Notes under the pieces: generated by a model
What the model was told of the DNA's origin: nothing
Databases searched by the model: none
Seen by the model: only the letters and a program-made list of their open reading frames with translations
Part shown: positions 46,526 through 55,457 of the stretch, one piece after another
Numbering within the stretch: the stretch's first letter is position 1
Layout: each line of letters opens with the position of its first letter
From: Primorskyibacter sedentarius
GTDB lineage: Bacteria; Pseudomonadota; Alphaproteobacteria; Rhodobacterales; Rhodobacteraceae
Direction: 5' to 3'
DNA: 64,000 nucleotides
NCBI RefSeq assembly: GCF_004342065.1
Contig: NZ_SLZU01000001.1
Location: 310,001 to 374,000, forward strand
Position numbers and translations under genes: made by a program

Positions 46526-46541
46526 ATTCACAGAAGTGAAT
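46526..46541. promoter_or_regulatory. Perfect SqrR/SoxR-type operator upstream of soxX
   Basis: ATTCACAGAAGTGAAT is a full palindrome (ATTCAC-4-GTGAAT) in the 120-bp gap between soxW and soxX. It probably controls the soxXYZA transcript through SoxR. Confidence 0.85.
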
Positions 46542-46563
46542 AGTTGCTGCGCCGCCGCATGGG

Positions 46564-47145
46564 TCAGTCGGTATTGCCATCGTTCCTCTCTTTAATCCTG
46601 CGCGCATGGTATCGCTGAAAATCCTCCCCGTTATCAAGCAGGTATCTCTCTTCCAGCACCCAGGTGTACATGTCCATCGTGGTGCCGCGCGCAAAGGCGC
46701 CGGGCATCATAGCGACGGCAGCCTGCGGAGCCGAGACGCCCTCGGGCACCTCCTGCGGCAGGAACAAAACGGTGGGCGTGAACAGAATCCCCCATTTGCG
46801 GGCGGCTGCCTTCTCGCTCATCACCTCGCCGTCGAAATCGGTCATCTCGGTATCGCTGTGCAGGTTCAGGCGTACGACAAAGAAGTTCTCCTCGATGAAG
46901 GCTCGCACGTCCTCGCGCGCGTAGATTTCTTCGTGCATCTTATGGCAGTAGATGCAGCCACGCTGCTCAAAGAAGATTGCCATGCGCTTGCCCTCGGCAT
47001 TGGCCTCGGCCAGATCCTCGCGCATGTCCTTGAACGTGTCGCGGATGAAAGGCTCGTTATAAAGCCCGTCATCGCCCATTTCGAGCGCGACAGCGGGCAC
47101 GGCAAGCCCGAGGATCATCAGAAATACGCCCAGAAATCGTTTCAT
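46564..47145 (-). CDS. soxW: SoxW periplasmic thioredoxin
   Basis: This 193-residue protein has a Sec signal (about 1-20) and a thioredoxin fold with an atypical redox pair CIYC near residues 64-67, and a cis-Pro in FTPTVLF. SoxW is reduced by the membrane protein SoxV and helps keep Sox proteins active. soxV ends 22 bp upstream. The C-terminal ~35 residues are a charged tail. Confidence 0.88.
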   Translation of the reverse strand: MKRFLGVFLMILGLAVPAVALEMGDDGLYNEPFIRDTFKDMREDLAEANAEGKRMAIFFEQRGCIYCHKMHEEIYAREDVRAFIEENFFVVRLNLHSDTEMTDFDGEVMSEKAAARKWGILFTPTVLFLPQEVPEGVSAPQAAVAMMPGAFARGTTMDMYTWVLEERYLLDNGEDFQRYHARRIKERNDGNTD

Positions 47146-47167
47146 GTCAGGTTCTCCCAGATATGGT

Positions 47168-47905
47168 TCAGCCCAAAGAGCCGAAGGACGGGAAGGTTTC
47201 CAGCAACCAGTTGCCGATCACGCTCACCGTGTCTGTTGCGATCAGGATAGCAAAGAGGATCAGCATCGCCCCCATCACTTTTTCTACGTAGCCAAGGTAT
47301 TTGCGGTTTCGCGCTGCCCAGGCCAGAAACGGGCGCGCAAACAGGGCCGCTATGACGAAAGGTGCGGTCATCGCCAACCCGTAGACCAGCAGCAGCAACC
47401 CGCCGCGCCAGATATCGCCCATGCCACTGGCGATCATCAGGATCGACGCCAATGCAGGCCCCACGCAAGGCGTCCAGCCAAAGCCGAAGGCCAGCCCCAT
47501 GACATAGGCGCCGACCACGGTGGTGGGTTCGGCCGTGCTCTCGATCCGCGCCTCGCGGTACAGCAGCCCGATCCGGATCACGCCCAGAAAATGCAGGCCA
47601 AAGACGAAAAGAACCGCCGCCGCGACATAGCTCAACGGCTGTTTCCACTGCGCAAAGGCCTGCCCGACAACCGTGGCGCCCATGCCCAGCATTACGAAGA
47701 TCGACGTCACCCCAAGCGCGAAGGCCACCGAGGACAGGACAAGACGTGTCTGCGCCCCATGCGCGACCGCTCCGTCCTCACGCAGCTCGCTCATTGAAAT
47801 ACCTGCCATGTAGCACAGGTAGAAAGGAACCATCGGTAAGATACAGGGGGTGAAGAAGCTGAGCAGTCCCGCCAGTGCCGCACCCAGATAAGATATGTCG
47901 AACAC
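47168..47905 (-). CDS. soxV: SoxV, CcdA-type membrane thiol transporter
   Basis: This 245-residue protein has six hydrophobic segments with the CcdA/DsbD cysteines in FFTPCILP and GWTPCVGP. It passes electrons from cytoplasmic thioredoxin to periplasmic SoxW and SoxS. The start is GTG at 47905 with AAGGAG 7 bases upstream. It heads the minus-strand sox operon and is divergent from soxS across 70 bp. Confidence 0.92.
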   Translation of the reverse strand: MFDISYLGAALAGLLSFFTPCILPMVPFYLCYMAGISMSELREDGAVAHGAQTRLVLSSVAFALGVTSIFVMLGMGATVVGQAFAQWKQPLSYVAAAVLFVFGLHFLGVIRIGLLYREARIESTAEPTTVVGAYVMGLAFGFGWTPCVGPALASILMIASGMGDIWRGGLLLLVYGLAMTAPFVIAALFARPFLAWAARNRKYLGYVEKVMGAMLILFAILIATDTVSVIGNWLLETFPSFGSLG

Positions 47906-47923
47906 CGGGAGGCTCCTTGATCA

Positions 47924-47939
47924 ATTCACATATTCAGAT
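47924..47939. promoter_or_regulatory. Degenerate SoxR-type site in the soxV / soxS divergent promoter
   Basis: ATTCACATATTCAGAT keeps the left half ATTCAC of the perfect site but has a poor right half. It lies midway between the soxV and soxS starts, where a SoxR site controlling both directions would be expected. Confidence 0.4.
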
Positions 47940-47975
47940 TAGGTTGTGCATCGTGTCTTCGTCAATCAGGACCTG

Positions 47976-48350
47976 ATGGAACGGATCAGAATTACCCTCG
48001 CCGCCCTGGCGGTTTATCTCGGGGCCGCCCTGTCTGCGGTCGCGGCCCCTCAGCTCGTCATGGTGGAACGTGACGGCTGCCATTGGTGCGAGACCTGGAA
48101 CGAGGTGATCGGCCCCATCTATCCCCTTACGCCGGAAGGGAAATTCGCGCCTCTCCAACGGGCGGATATCCATGACGGGGCACCGGACGGCATGCAGTTT
48201 GCCCGGGCGGTGTCGTTTACGCCAACTTTCATCCTGATGGAAGAAGGTGACGAGATCGGCAGGATAGAGGGCTATCCCGGAGAAGACCTCTTTTGGATGA
48301 TGCTTGAAAAGCTGCTAAAGGACAAAACCGACTACGGTGCAGGCTCGTGA
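47976..48350 (+). CDS. soxS: SoxS periplasmic thioredoxin-like protein
   Basis: This 124-residue protein has a Sec signal (about 1-24) and a small thioredoxin-like domain with CHWC near residues 35-38, the SoxS redox motif, and a FTPTF cis-Pro region. SoxS reduces or reactivates SoxYZ in Paracoccus. ATG at 47976 fits the signal peptide and has AGGA upstream; an earlier GTG at 47946 is less likely. It is divergent from soxV and followed by soxR. Confidence 0.9.
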   Translation: MERIRITLAALAVYLGAALSAVAAPQLVMVERDGCHWCETWNEVIGPIYPLTPEGKFAPLQRADIHDGAPDGMQFARAVSFTPTFILMEEGDEIGRIEGYPGEDLFWMMLEKLLKDKTDYGAGS

Positions 48351-48411
48351 CGCTGCCCGCAGGAAACACAAGTGACGCGTCGGCCTGTGCCGACAGACGA
48401 GGAATGTAACG

Positions 48412-48750
48412 ATGCCCCTACCGGTTCTCAGCCCCGACATGTCGGAAGGCGAAATGGACAAGATCGTTGACAATGCCACCGCCGCCTCTGCCTTTCTCAA
48501 GGCGATCAGCCACGAGGGGCGGCTGATGATCCTGTGCCATCTCGTCTCTGGCGAGAAATCCGTGACAGAGCTCGAAGAGCTCCTCTCCGCCCGGCAGGCC
48601 GCGGTCTCTCAGCAGCTTTCGCGGCTTCGGCTGGAAGGGCTTGTCGTCCCCCGCAGAGAAGGCAAGGCGATCTATTACCGGCTGGCGGATGACCGGCCGA
48701 GGCTGATGCTGGAGCGGGTCTACGAGCTGTTCTGTTCCGACGATTCCTGA
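48412..48750 (+). CDS. soxR: SoxR, ArsR-family persulfide-sensing repressor
   Basis: This 112-residue winged-helix protein has the ArsR core with SVTELEELLSARQAAVSQQLSRLR as recognition region. Cys42 (ILCHL) and Cys108 (LFCSD) correspond to the two cysteines (41 and 107) that form a tetrasulfide in Rhodobacter SqrR, so it should respond to persulfide. In Paracoccus, SoxR represses sox genes until thiosulfate is present. GAGGAA precedes the start. Its likely operators are the ATTC-N8-GAAT sites upstream of soxX, soxB and soxC. Confidence 0.92.
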   Translation: MPLPVLSPDMSEGEMDKIVDNATAASAFLKAISHEGRLMILCHLVSGEKSVTELEELLSARQAAVSQQLSRLRLEGLVVPRREGKAIYYRLADDRPRLMLERVYELFCSDDS

Positions 48751-48957
48751 CGCAATTGGTAGAGCCACCCGCACCGGACAACCCTGCGGGGGTTTGACCC
48801 GCCTCGGCGCGCGGGGTCGGTCCCTCGCGCGCTGACACGTTCGATTCGCGCCTTAAAGGAGCGCGGTGCCGATATCGCGGTGATTGCCACAGGGGCAAGC
48901 CGGGTACATACTGAAAAACCTATATGTGCTGGATGCACGGGCAGGAGGAGGCCCCGC

Positions 48958-50019
48958 ATGTTGCTTGATTTCCTGTCGGAGACCCAACTGGTTGCGTTGA
49001 TCGGCCTTGGCGGGGGCATCCTGCTTGGACTGGCAGCACGACTGGGACGCTTCTGCACGTTGGGCGCAATCGAGGATTGGCTCTATGGCGGGTCCGTGGT
49101 CCGGCTGCGGATGTGGGGCATTGCCATCGGGACCGCCATCATCGGCAGCTTTGCCTTGATTGCCAGCGGCGCCCTGCCCGCCGCCGAAACCATGTACCTG
49201 TCGCTGCGCTGGATGCCGCTGGCCTCGATCATTGGCGGGCTGATGTTCGGGTATGGGATGGCGCTGTCTGGGAATTGCGGCTACGGCGCGATTGCGCGGC
49301 TGGGAGGTGGGGACCTGCGCAGCTTTGTCATCGTGCTGGTCATGGGCGTCTCGGCCTTCACGGTGCTGAGCGGGCCCTTGGCGCCGCTCCGCGTGGCGCT
49401 TTTTGACCAGCAGCCGGTGACCGACGGTGCGATACCCGGTATCGCGCATATGCTGGCCGGGGCGACGGGCCTGCCCGTGGCCGTTTTGGGCATTGGCATC
49501 GGCGCGGCGCTGGTTGCGATCTCGCTTGCCAGTCGCGCCATGCGGGCAGAGCCCATGGCGATCTTCTGGGCCTTTGTGGTCGGGGTTGCGGTGATCACCG
49601 GCTGGGCCGGGACGGCCTGGGTCGCAGGCCACGGGTTCGAAGCTTTGCCATTGGTATCACACAGTTTTTCGGCGCCCGTGGGCGAGAGCATCCTCTTTGC
49701 CATGACCGGCAGCGCGCGCCCTTTGTCCTTTGCGGTGGGATCGGTGGCGGGGGTCTGGACCGGGGCTTTTGCAGGCTCGCTTCTTAAAGGGCATTTTCGT
49801 TGGGAAGCCTGCGAAGATCCACGGGAGTTGCGCCGTCAGATCCTGGGTGCGGCGGTGATGGGCGCAGGCGCTGTCATCGCGATGGGATGCACTGTCGGAC
49901 AGGGCATCAGCGCCTTTTCGGTGCTTGCGATTTCGGCGCCCGTGACCTTTGCCGCCATCCTTGCCGGGGCCGCTTTTGGCCTTCGGCAACTGATCGAAGG
50001 GTTCCAGCCGGCCGAGTGA
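48958..50019 (+). CDS. soxT: SoxT, YeeE/YedE family sulfur-compound transporter
   Basis: This 353-residue membrane protein has about ten hydrophobic segments and duplicated family motifs, SGNCGYGAIARLGGGDLRSF in the first half and MGCTVGQGISAF in the second. YeeE homologues import thiosulfate; SoxT proteins next to soxR are thought to supply the inducing sulfur signal. ATG at 48958 has AGGAGGAGG upstream; an earlier in-frame GTG at 48880 is less likely. The 207-bp gap after soxR suggests its own promoter. Confidence 0.88.
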   Translation: MLLDFLSETQLVALIGLGGGILLGLAARLGRFCTLGAIEDWLYGGSVVRLRMWGIAIGTAIIGSFALIASGALPAAETMYLSLRWMPLASIIGGLMFGYGMALSGNCGYGAIARLGGGDLRSFVIVLVMGVSAFTVLSGPLAPLRVALFDQQPVTDGAIPGIAHMLAGATGLPVAVLGIGIGAALVAISLASRAMRAEPMAIFWAFVVGVAVITGWAGTAWVAGHGFEALPLVSHSFSAPVGESILFAMTGSARPLSFAVGSVAGVWTGAFAGSLLKGHFRWEACEDPRELRRQILGAAVMGAGAVIAMGCTVGQGISAFSVLAISAPVTFAAILAGAAFGLRQLIEGFQPAE

Positions 50020-50043
50020 TCTGCGGCGAAGTTTGGGGCCATT

Positions 50044-50080
50044 GGGGGCTTTTGTACATCTGTTTGGTACAAATGCCCCC
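50044..50080. terminator. Long hairpin between convergent soxT and ribE
   Basis: Arms at 50044-50057 and 50067-50080 pair over 13 of 14 positions (one T-T mismatch) around a 9-nt loop. It lies between two genes that converge. No T-tract follows, but a role in ending transcription from either side is the simplest reading. Confidence 0.55.
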
Positions 50081-50168
50081 CGCCCCGTCGCGGCCACGAT
50101 TTTCCGGCCTCTTTTGACCCTCGACAGACCCTCGACCGGGCTTCGAATTCCACGAGGCCGGGCTGGTG

Positions 50169-50756
50169 TCAGCCCGCCTCGGCCAGACGCGCGACGTAGC
50201 GCGCAAGCGTGTCGATTTCGAGATTGACCCGGTCCCCGACGTCGACGCGACCCCAGGTCGTGACCTCCTTGGTGTGGGGGATGAAGTTGATGCCGAACTC
50301 TGCGCCCTCGACCTCGTTCACCGTGAGCGAGGTGCCGTTGAGCGCGACCGACCCTTTGGGGGCGATGAACCGCGCAAGCGCATCGGGTGCGCGCAGACGG
50401 ACGCGCGTGCTGTCGCCTTCGTCCCTGACCGACACGACCTCTGCCACGCCATCGACATGACCGGACACGATATGGCCGCCCAGCTCGTCCCCGACTTTCA
50501 GCGCGCGTTCCAGATTGACATCGCGCCCCTCGGCCCAGGCATCAAGGTTGGTCTTGGAAACCGTCTCGGCGCTGATCTCGACATCGAACCAGCCGGGGCC
50601 AAGATCGATCACCGTCAGGCACACCCCGTCACAGGCAATGGAGGCGCCGATATCGATGCCATCCGTCTGGTAGGAGGTGCCGATCCTGGCCCGCAGATCG
50701 CCACGCTGCTCCAGCTGCTGGATCTTTCCGACATCCGTAATTATGCCCGTAAACAC
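50169..50756 (-). CDS. ribE: Riboflavin synthase (alpha chain)
   Basis: This 195-residue protein has two lumazine-binding domains: the first starts FTGIITDVGKI and includes DGVCLTV; the second has GHIVSGHVDG and NGTSLTVNEV. It makes riboflavin from two 6,7-dimethyl-8-ribityllumazine molecules. The start is GTG at 50756 with GGAAGGGG 8 bases upstream, matching the usual MFTGII start. It is separated from nrdR-ribD by the capsule cassette. Confidence 0.94.
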   Translation of the reverse strand: MFTGIITDVGKIQQLEQRGDLRARIGTSYQTDGIDIGASIACDGVCLTVIDLGPGWFDVEISAETVSKTNLDAWAEGRDVNLERALKVGDELGGHIVSGHVDGVAEVVSVRDEGDSTRVRLRAPDALARFIAPKGSVALNGTSLTVNEVEGAEFGINFIPHTKEVTTWGRVDVGDRVNLEIDTLARYVARLAEAG

Positions 50757-50854
50757 AATCTTTTCCCCTTCCTGCTTAATTGACCCAACAGCTTCGATCC
50801 GCCATAGTCGGCGCACGACCGTAGCTTTTGTATGTGTATGTAAGTGATGACGGT

Positions 50855-52165
50855 ATGGGATATTTGAACGAGTTGAGCAACGAGTCTGAGGACAGGCGCG
50901 TGTTCCTGTTTCTTCAGGGACCACACGGGCCGTTTTTCAACCGGCTTGGTGCAATGCTGCGTCGCGCCGGGGCACAGGTCTGGCGCATCGGGTTCAATGC
51001 GGGTGATCGCGCCTTCTGGTCCGACAAGGACAGCTATATCCCCTATACCGGCCGGGTCGAGGAGTGGGTCAGCCACTTCGCCGATCTGGCAAAGCGCAAA
51101 GGCATCACCGACCTCGTACTTTACGGCGACACGCGCCCCGTTCACGCACAAGCCGTTGCAGAGGCGCGCCGCCTCGGGCTGACCGTGCATGTCTTCGAGG
51201 AAGGCTACCTGCGTCCCTGGTGGATCACCTATGAACGCGACGGGTCCAACGGCAATTCGCGGCTGATGGACATGACCGTGCCGCAGATGGTCGACGCGTT
51301 GAAGCAATCGGATATGGAAACACCCCTGCCACCCTGCCATTGGGGCGATATGCGGGCGCATATCTTCTATGGCGCGCTCTATCACTGGTTCGTCATGTTC
51401 AGGAATCGCGGCTACCGGAATTTCCAACCGCATCGCGAGATGCCCGTGCAGAAAGAGCTGCGCCTGCATCTGAAACAGCTGATGCTGATGCCCTTTCTGT
51501 CGCTGCAGCGACGGTTTGCCACCGCACGAATCCGCCATGGCGGCTATCCCTATCACCTTGCGCTGTTGCAGCTGGAACATGATTCGAGCTTTCAGCAGCA
51601 TTCACCGTTCAACACGATGAGCGAGTTTCTGGACCTTGTCTGCCGTGGCTTTTCCGAAGGCGCGCCCCGGCATCACCATCTGGTCGTGAAGGCCCACCCG
51701 CTGGAGGATGGCCGCGTGCCGTATCGTCAGCTGCTTGCAGAACTGGCCGAACGCTACGGGCTGCAGGGCCGCATCCATTACGTGCATGGCGGCAAGCTGG
51801 CGCGGCTGCTGAACGAGGCGCGCAGCGCTGTCACCGTCAATTCGACGGCCGCGCAGCAGGTGCTGTGGCGCGGATTGCCGCTCAAGGCCTTCGGGCGGGC
51901 GGTGTTCAACCAGCCGGAATTTGTCTCTGACCAGACGGTGCAGGAGTTCTTTGCCGGGGCCACGCGCCCCGATGCGCGCGCCTATCGCGATTACCGTCGC
52001 TACCTGCTGGAAACCAGCCAGGTGGCGGGCGGTTATTACTCGGCCCGCGGGCGCAGGCAGTTGCTGCGACAGGTGGTCGACATGATGCTGTCACCCGAAG
52101 ATCCCTATGATGCGTTGCTGTCCGGGACCGCGGCACCAAGGCAACAGTTGCGGCTGGTGACCTGA
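50855..52165 (+). CDS. kpsS: KpsS-type capsule polysaccharide glycosyltransferase
   Basis: This 436-residue protein belongs to the KpsS/LipB capsule family: VFLFLQGPHGPFFNRL at the N-terminus, VFEEGYLRPWWITYE near 129-143 and a C-terminal VKAHPLEDGR and NSTAAQQVLWRGLP. KpsS adds the first Kdo to phosphatidylglycerol to start the poly-Kdo linker of group 2 capsules. ATG at 50855 has a weak ribosome site; TTG at 50828 is an alternative. It opens a plus-strand trio with the OPX and kpsC genes. Confidence 0.88.
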   Translation: MGYLNELSNESEDRRVFLFLQGPHGPFFNRLGAMLRRAGAQVWRIGFNAGDRAFWSDKDSYIPYTGRVEEWVSHFADLAKRKGITDLVLYGDTRPVHAQAVAEARRLGLTVHVFEEGYLRPWWITYERDGSNGNSRLMDMTVPQMVDALKQSDMETPLPPCHWGDMRAHIFYGALYHWFVMFRNRGYRNFQPHREMPVQKELRLHLKQLMLMPFLSLQRRFATARIRHGGYPYHLALLQLEHDSSFQQHSPFNTMSEFLDLVCRGFSEGAPRHHHLVVKAHPLEDGRVPYRQLLAELAERYGLQGRIHYVHGGKLARLLNEARSAVTVNSTAAQQVLWRGLPLKAFGRAVFNQPEFVSDQTVQEFFAGATRPDARAYRDYRRYLLETSQVAGGYYSARGRRQLLRQVVDMMLSPEDPYDALLSGTAAPRQQLRLVT

Positions 52166-52263
52166 CCAAGGGCCCTGCCCCGTCTGGCATTTCGATTTGC
52201 TTTCCGGTAGCTTCCGGCGGAAAGCCAAGGCAGAACATATTAACAGTTCGAGGAAGCCAGACA

Positions 52264-53400
52264 GTGAAACCTACTGCGACCCGCCGCGCGAAAGCCGTGG
52301 CCTTGCTGGCCATCGTTTCGATCGTAGCCTCTTGTGGCCTTCCCCGCGTCGGACCAAACAAGCGCGAAATCTATTCCGGTTCGGTCCAGCAAGAGGGCAA
52401 CGCCTTTGTCGTGGCGGTGGACGATCATGTCACCCATGCCATCGATTCCGTGCCGTCGCTTGGGTTTTCGGAAAGTTTCCGCAGCGCGGGCGCCTTGGGA
52501 AGCGACACGATCCGCGCCGGTGACACGCTGGGCCTGACAATCTGGGAAAACGTCGATGACGGGCTTTTGTCGAATGAAGGTCTGAACTCTACCATGCTGG
52601 AAGAGGTGCAGGTCGACGGCAGCGGCTTTATCTTCGTGCCCTATGCGGGCCGTATTCAGGCCGCGGGCAACACGCCAGAGGCGATTCGCCGGATCATCAC
52701 CAACAAGCTGGCCGATCAGACGCCGGACCCGCAGGTTCAGGTGCGTCGCCTGGCCGGTGACGGGGCCACGGTCAGCCTTGTGGGCGCCGTGGGCGCGCAG
52801 GGGGTCTACCCGATCGAACGCCCGACCCGCACGCTGTCTGCCATGCTGGCGCGCGCAGGCGGTGTCACGATTGAGCCCGAGATTGCACAGGTCCGCGTGC
52901 TGCGTGGCGGCAAGAGCGGCAAGATCTGGTTCCAGGATCTGTACGAACATCCCGAGATGGATATCGCCCTGCGCGGCGGTGACCGCGTGATGGTCGAGGA
53001 AGACAGCCGCGCCTTCACCGCGCTTGGCGCGACCGGGCAGCAGGCGCGCATGCCCTTCGAACACCAGACGCTCAGCGCGATCGAGGCGATTGCACAGGTG
53101 GGTGGTCTGATGGCCTCTGCCGCCGATCCCACGGGCGTTTTCGTGATGCGGGACGAGCCGGCCCATGTGGCGAACCACGTTCTGGGCCGCCGGGATCTGA
53201 GCGGCAACCAGCGCATGATCTACGTGCTGGACCTGACAGAGCCCAACGGGATCTTCATGGCGCGCGATTTCACCATTCGTGACGGCGACACGCTTTACGT
53301 CACCGAGGCGCCGTTCACCCAGTGGAACAAGGTTGTTTCCGCCATGACCGGCTCGCTTGCCTCTGTCGGTGCTGTCAACAGCGCAGCCGAGACGTTCTGA
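52264..53400 (+). CDS. Polysaccharide export lipoprotein (OPX, Wza/KpsD-like)
   Basis: This 378-residue protein has a lipoprotein signal with lipobox IVASC (Cys near 24), a Poly_export domain (IRAGDTLGLTIWENV) and two SLBB-type repeats, as in outer-membrane polysaccharide exporters. It probably forms the outer-membrane exit for the capsule made with KpsS and KpsC. The start is GTG with AGGAAG upstream. No inner-membrane KpsMT or KpsE partner lies in this window. Confidence 0.88.
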   Translation: MKPTATRRAKAVALLAIVSIVASCGLPRVGPNKREIYSGSVQQEGNAFVVAVDDHVTHAIDSVPSLGFSESFRSAGALGSDTIRAGDTLGLTIWENVDDGLLSNEGLNSTMLEEVQVDGSGFIFVPYAGRIQAAGNTPEAIRRIITNKLADQTPDPQVQVRRLAGDGATVSLVGAVGAQGVYPIERPTRTLSAMLARAGGVTIEPEIAQVRVLRGGKSGKIWFQDLYEHPEMDIALRGGDRVMVEEDSRAFTALGATGQQARMPFEHQTLSAIEAIAQVGGLMASAADPTGVFVMRDEPAHVANHVLGRRDLSGNQRMIYVLDLTEPNGIFMARDFTIRDGDTLYVTEAPFTQWNKVVSAMTGSLASVGAVNSAAETF

Positions 53401-53419
53401 TCCGGCTGGAAGGCGTAAC

Positions 53420-55435
53420 ATGACTGAACTGCGGAGCGCCGGGGAGAGATCTTCCCGGCGTTTCTACGTCTATAATGGCGGGTTCCTGACACAGGCACGC
53501 CTGCGCCGCATCCTTGCGCTTTCGGGTTATCGCGTGTCGCTGGGCCTGCCCGGGCGGGGCGATCCTGTCGGCGTCTGGGGCCGCAGCCCGACCGCGCATC
53601 GGGGCGAGGCGGTGGCGGCGCGGCGGGCGGCCTCGCTTGTCCGGGTCGAGGATGCGTTTCTGCGCTCTGTCCGGACAGGGCGGGACGGCGATCCGCCGCT
53701 GGGGCTGCTGATCGACCATTCCGGGGTGCATTTCGACCCCTCGACCATCTGTGATCTGGAACGCCTGCTGCTGGACCATCCGCTGGAAGATGCGGCACTG
53801 CTGGCGCGGGCCGAGGCGGGCATCGCCCGGCTGATCCGCGCCGATCTGAGCAAGTATAACGCTTTCGACCCCGCCCTGCCCGCGCCCGCGCCGGGCTATG
53901 TGCTGGTGGTTGACCAGACGCGGGGCGATGCCTCTGTCACGGCGAGCGGCGGCGACCGGGCGCGGTTCGTGGAGATGCTGGACGCCGCACGACGCGAAAA
54001 TCCCGGCCGCCGCATCCTTATCAAGACCCATCCCGAGACGCGCGCAGGCCATCGCCCCGGCTATTTTCAGCCCGAAGATGCGGGCGGCGATGTGGCGTTT
54101 CAGGATGCGCCCGTGTCGCCCTGGGCTTTGCTGAAAGGGGCCGAGGCGGTCTACACGCTGTCGTCGCAGATGGGGTTCGAAGCGATCCTTGCCGGGCATG
54201 CCCCCCGTGTCTTTGGGCAACCCTTTTACGCAGGCTGGGGGCTGAGCGTGGATGAGCGCCCCCTTGCCCGGCGCGGCCGCGCGCTGCGTCCGGCGCAGCT
54301 TTTCGCGGCGGCGATGATCCTGTACCCGCGCTGGTACGATCCCTGTCGCGACAGGTTGTGCAGCTTCGAAGAGGCCGTGGATCTGCTGGAGGCGCAGGTG
54401 CGCGCCTTTCGCGATGACAGGCGGGGCTGGGTGGCCGAGGGCATGCGCCTGTGGAAACGCGCGCCGTTGCAGCGCTTTTTCGGCACTCAGCGCCGGGTTC
54501 TGTTCGACGACAAGACCCCGGAAGACACGGCCAGGGCGCAAGACCGGCGCCACATGGTCTGGGCGGGCAAGGCCAGCCCCGGATCGGGTGCGGTGCGGGT
54601 TGAGGACGGGTTTTTACGCTCGCGCGGGCTGGGGGCAGAGCTGATCCCGCCGCTGTCGCTGGTCTGCGATACGCGCGGGATCTACTATGACCCCTCCCGG
54701 CCCTCGGATCTGGAGCAACTGATCGCGGCAAGCCCCGACCTGCCTGCCGATCAGATCCACCGCGCGGAGCGGTTGATCGCCGCGATCACCGCAGGGGGGC
54801 TGTCGAAATACAACCTGCCTTCGGGCCTTCCCGATCTGCCGCCCGGCCGCCGCGTTCTGGTGCCGGGTCAGGTGGAGGATGATGCCTCGATCCTGACGGG
54901 CTGCGGCGCGCTGCGGAGCAATCAGGCGTTATTGCAGGCCGCGCGGGAGGCCAATCCGGATGCGGTTTTGCTGTACAAACCCCACCCGGATGTCGAGGCG
55001 GGGCTGCGCCAGGGCGCGGTGCCGGATGCCGCTCGTGTTGCGGACAGGGTGCTGGAACATGTCGATATGGGGGGGCTGTTGGGAGAGGTGGAGGAGGTCT
55101 GGACGCTGACCTCGCTGACCGGGTTCGAGGCGTTGCTGCGCGGGGTGCGCGTCGTGACGCTGGGCGCGCCGTTCTATGCCGGATGGGGGCTGACGTCCGA
55201 TCTGGGAGAGGTGCCCGGTCGGCGCCGGGCACGGGTGTCTCTGCCGGGGCTGGTGCATGCCGCGCTGATCGCCTATCCGCGCTACCGCGATCCGGTATCC
55301 GGCCTGCCCTGCCCGGTCGAGGTGGTTGTCGAACGGCTGGCAAAGGGAGAGGTGCCGCGCCCCGGCCCCTTCAATCGCAGCCTGTCCAAACTGCAGGGGC
55401 TGTTTGCCAGCCGGGCGCATCTTTGGCGGAAATAG
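53420..55435 (+). CDS. kpsC: KpsC-type dual Kdo transferase
   Basis: This 671-residue protein is a tandem duplication of a capsule-synthesis domain: the halves share the VEDxFLRS motif, the PPLGLLIDHSGVHFDPS-type segment, LSKYN and HPE/HPD motifs, and YAGWGL appears in both (near 292 and 586). KpsC alternately adds beta-2,4 and beta-2,7 Kdo to build the capsule linker. ATG at 53420 with GGAAGG upstream is preferred to an earlier in-frame start. It converges on ribD with 22 bp between stops. Confidence 0.92.
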   Translation: MTELRSAGERSSRRFYVYNGGFLTQARLRRILALSGYRVSLGLPGRGDPVGVWGRSPTAHRGEAVAARRAASLVRVEDAFLRSVRTGRDGDPPLGLLIDHSGVHFDPSTICDLERLLLDHPLEDAALLARAEAGIARLIRADLSKYNAFDPALPAPAPGYVLVVDQTRGDASVTASGGDRARFVEMLDAARRENPGRRILIKTHPETRAGHRPGYFQPEDAGGDVAFQDAPVSPWALLKGAEAVYTLSSQMGFEAILAGHAPRVFGQPFYAGWGLSVDERPLARRGRALRPAQLFAAAMILYPRWYDPCRDRLCSFEEAVDLLEAQVRAFRDDRRGWVAEGMRLWKRAPLQRFFGTQRRVLFDDKTPEDTARAQDRRHMVWAGKASPGSGAVRVEDGFLRSRGLGAELIPPLSLVCDTRGIYYDPSRPSDLEQLIAASPDLPADQIHRAERLIAAITAGGLSKYNLPSGLPDLPPGRRVLVPGQVEDDASILTGCGALRSNQALLQAAREANPDAVLLYKPHPDVEAGLRQGAVPDAARVADRVLEHVDMGGLLGEVEEVWTLTSLTGFEALLRGVRVVTLGAPFYAGWGLTSDLGEVPGRRRARVSLPGLVHAALIAYPRYRDPVSGLPCPVEVVVERLAKGEVPRPGPFNRSLSKLQGLFASRAHLWRK

Positions 55436-55457
55436 CGGCGTCACGGTTGGGGCGCGG

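Noticed and set aside
48751-48850. tRNA-like pieces (a GGTAGAGC D-arm-like sequence and a GTTCGATTC T-loop-like sequence)
   Set aside because: They are about 80 nt apart, too far for a tRNA, and no acceptor or anticodon stem can be drawn.
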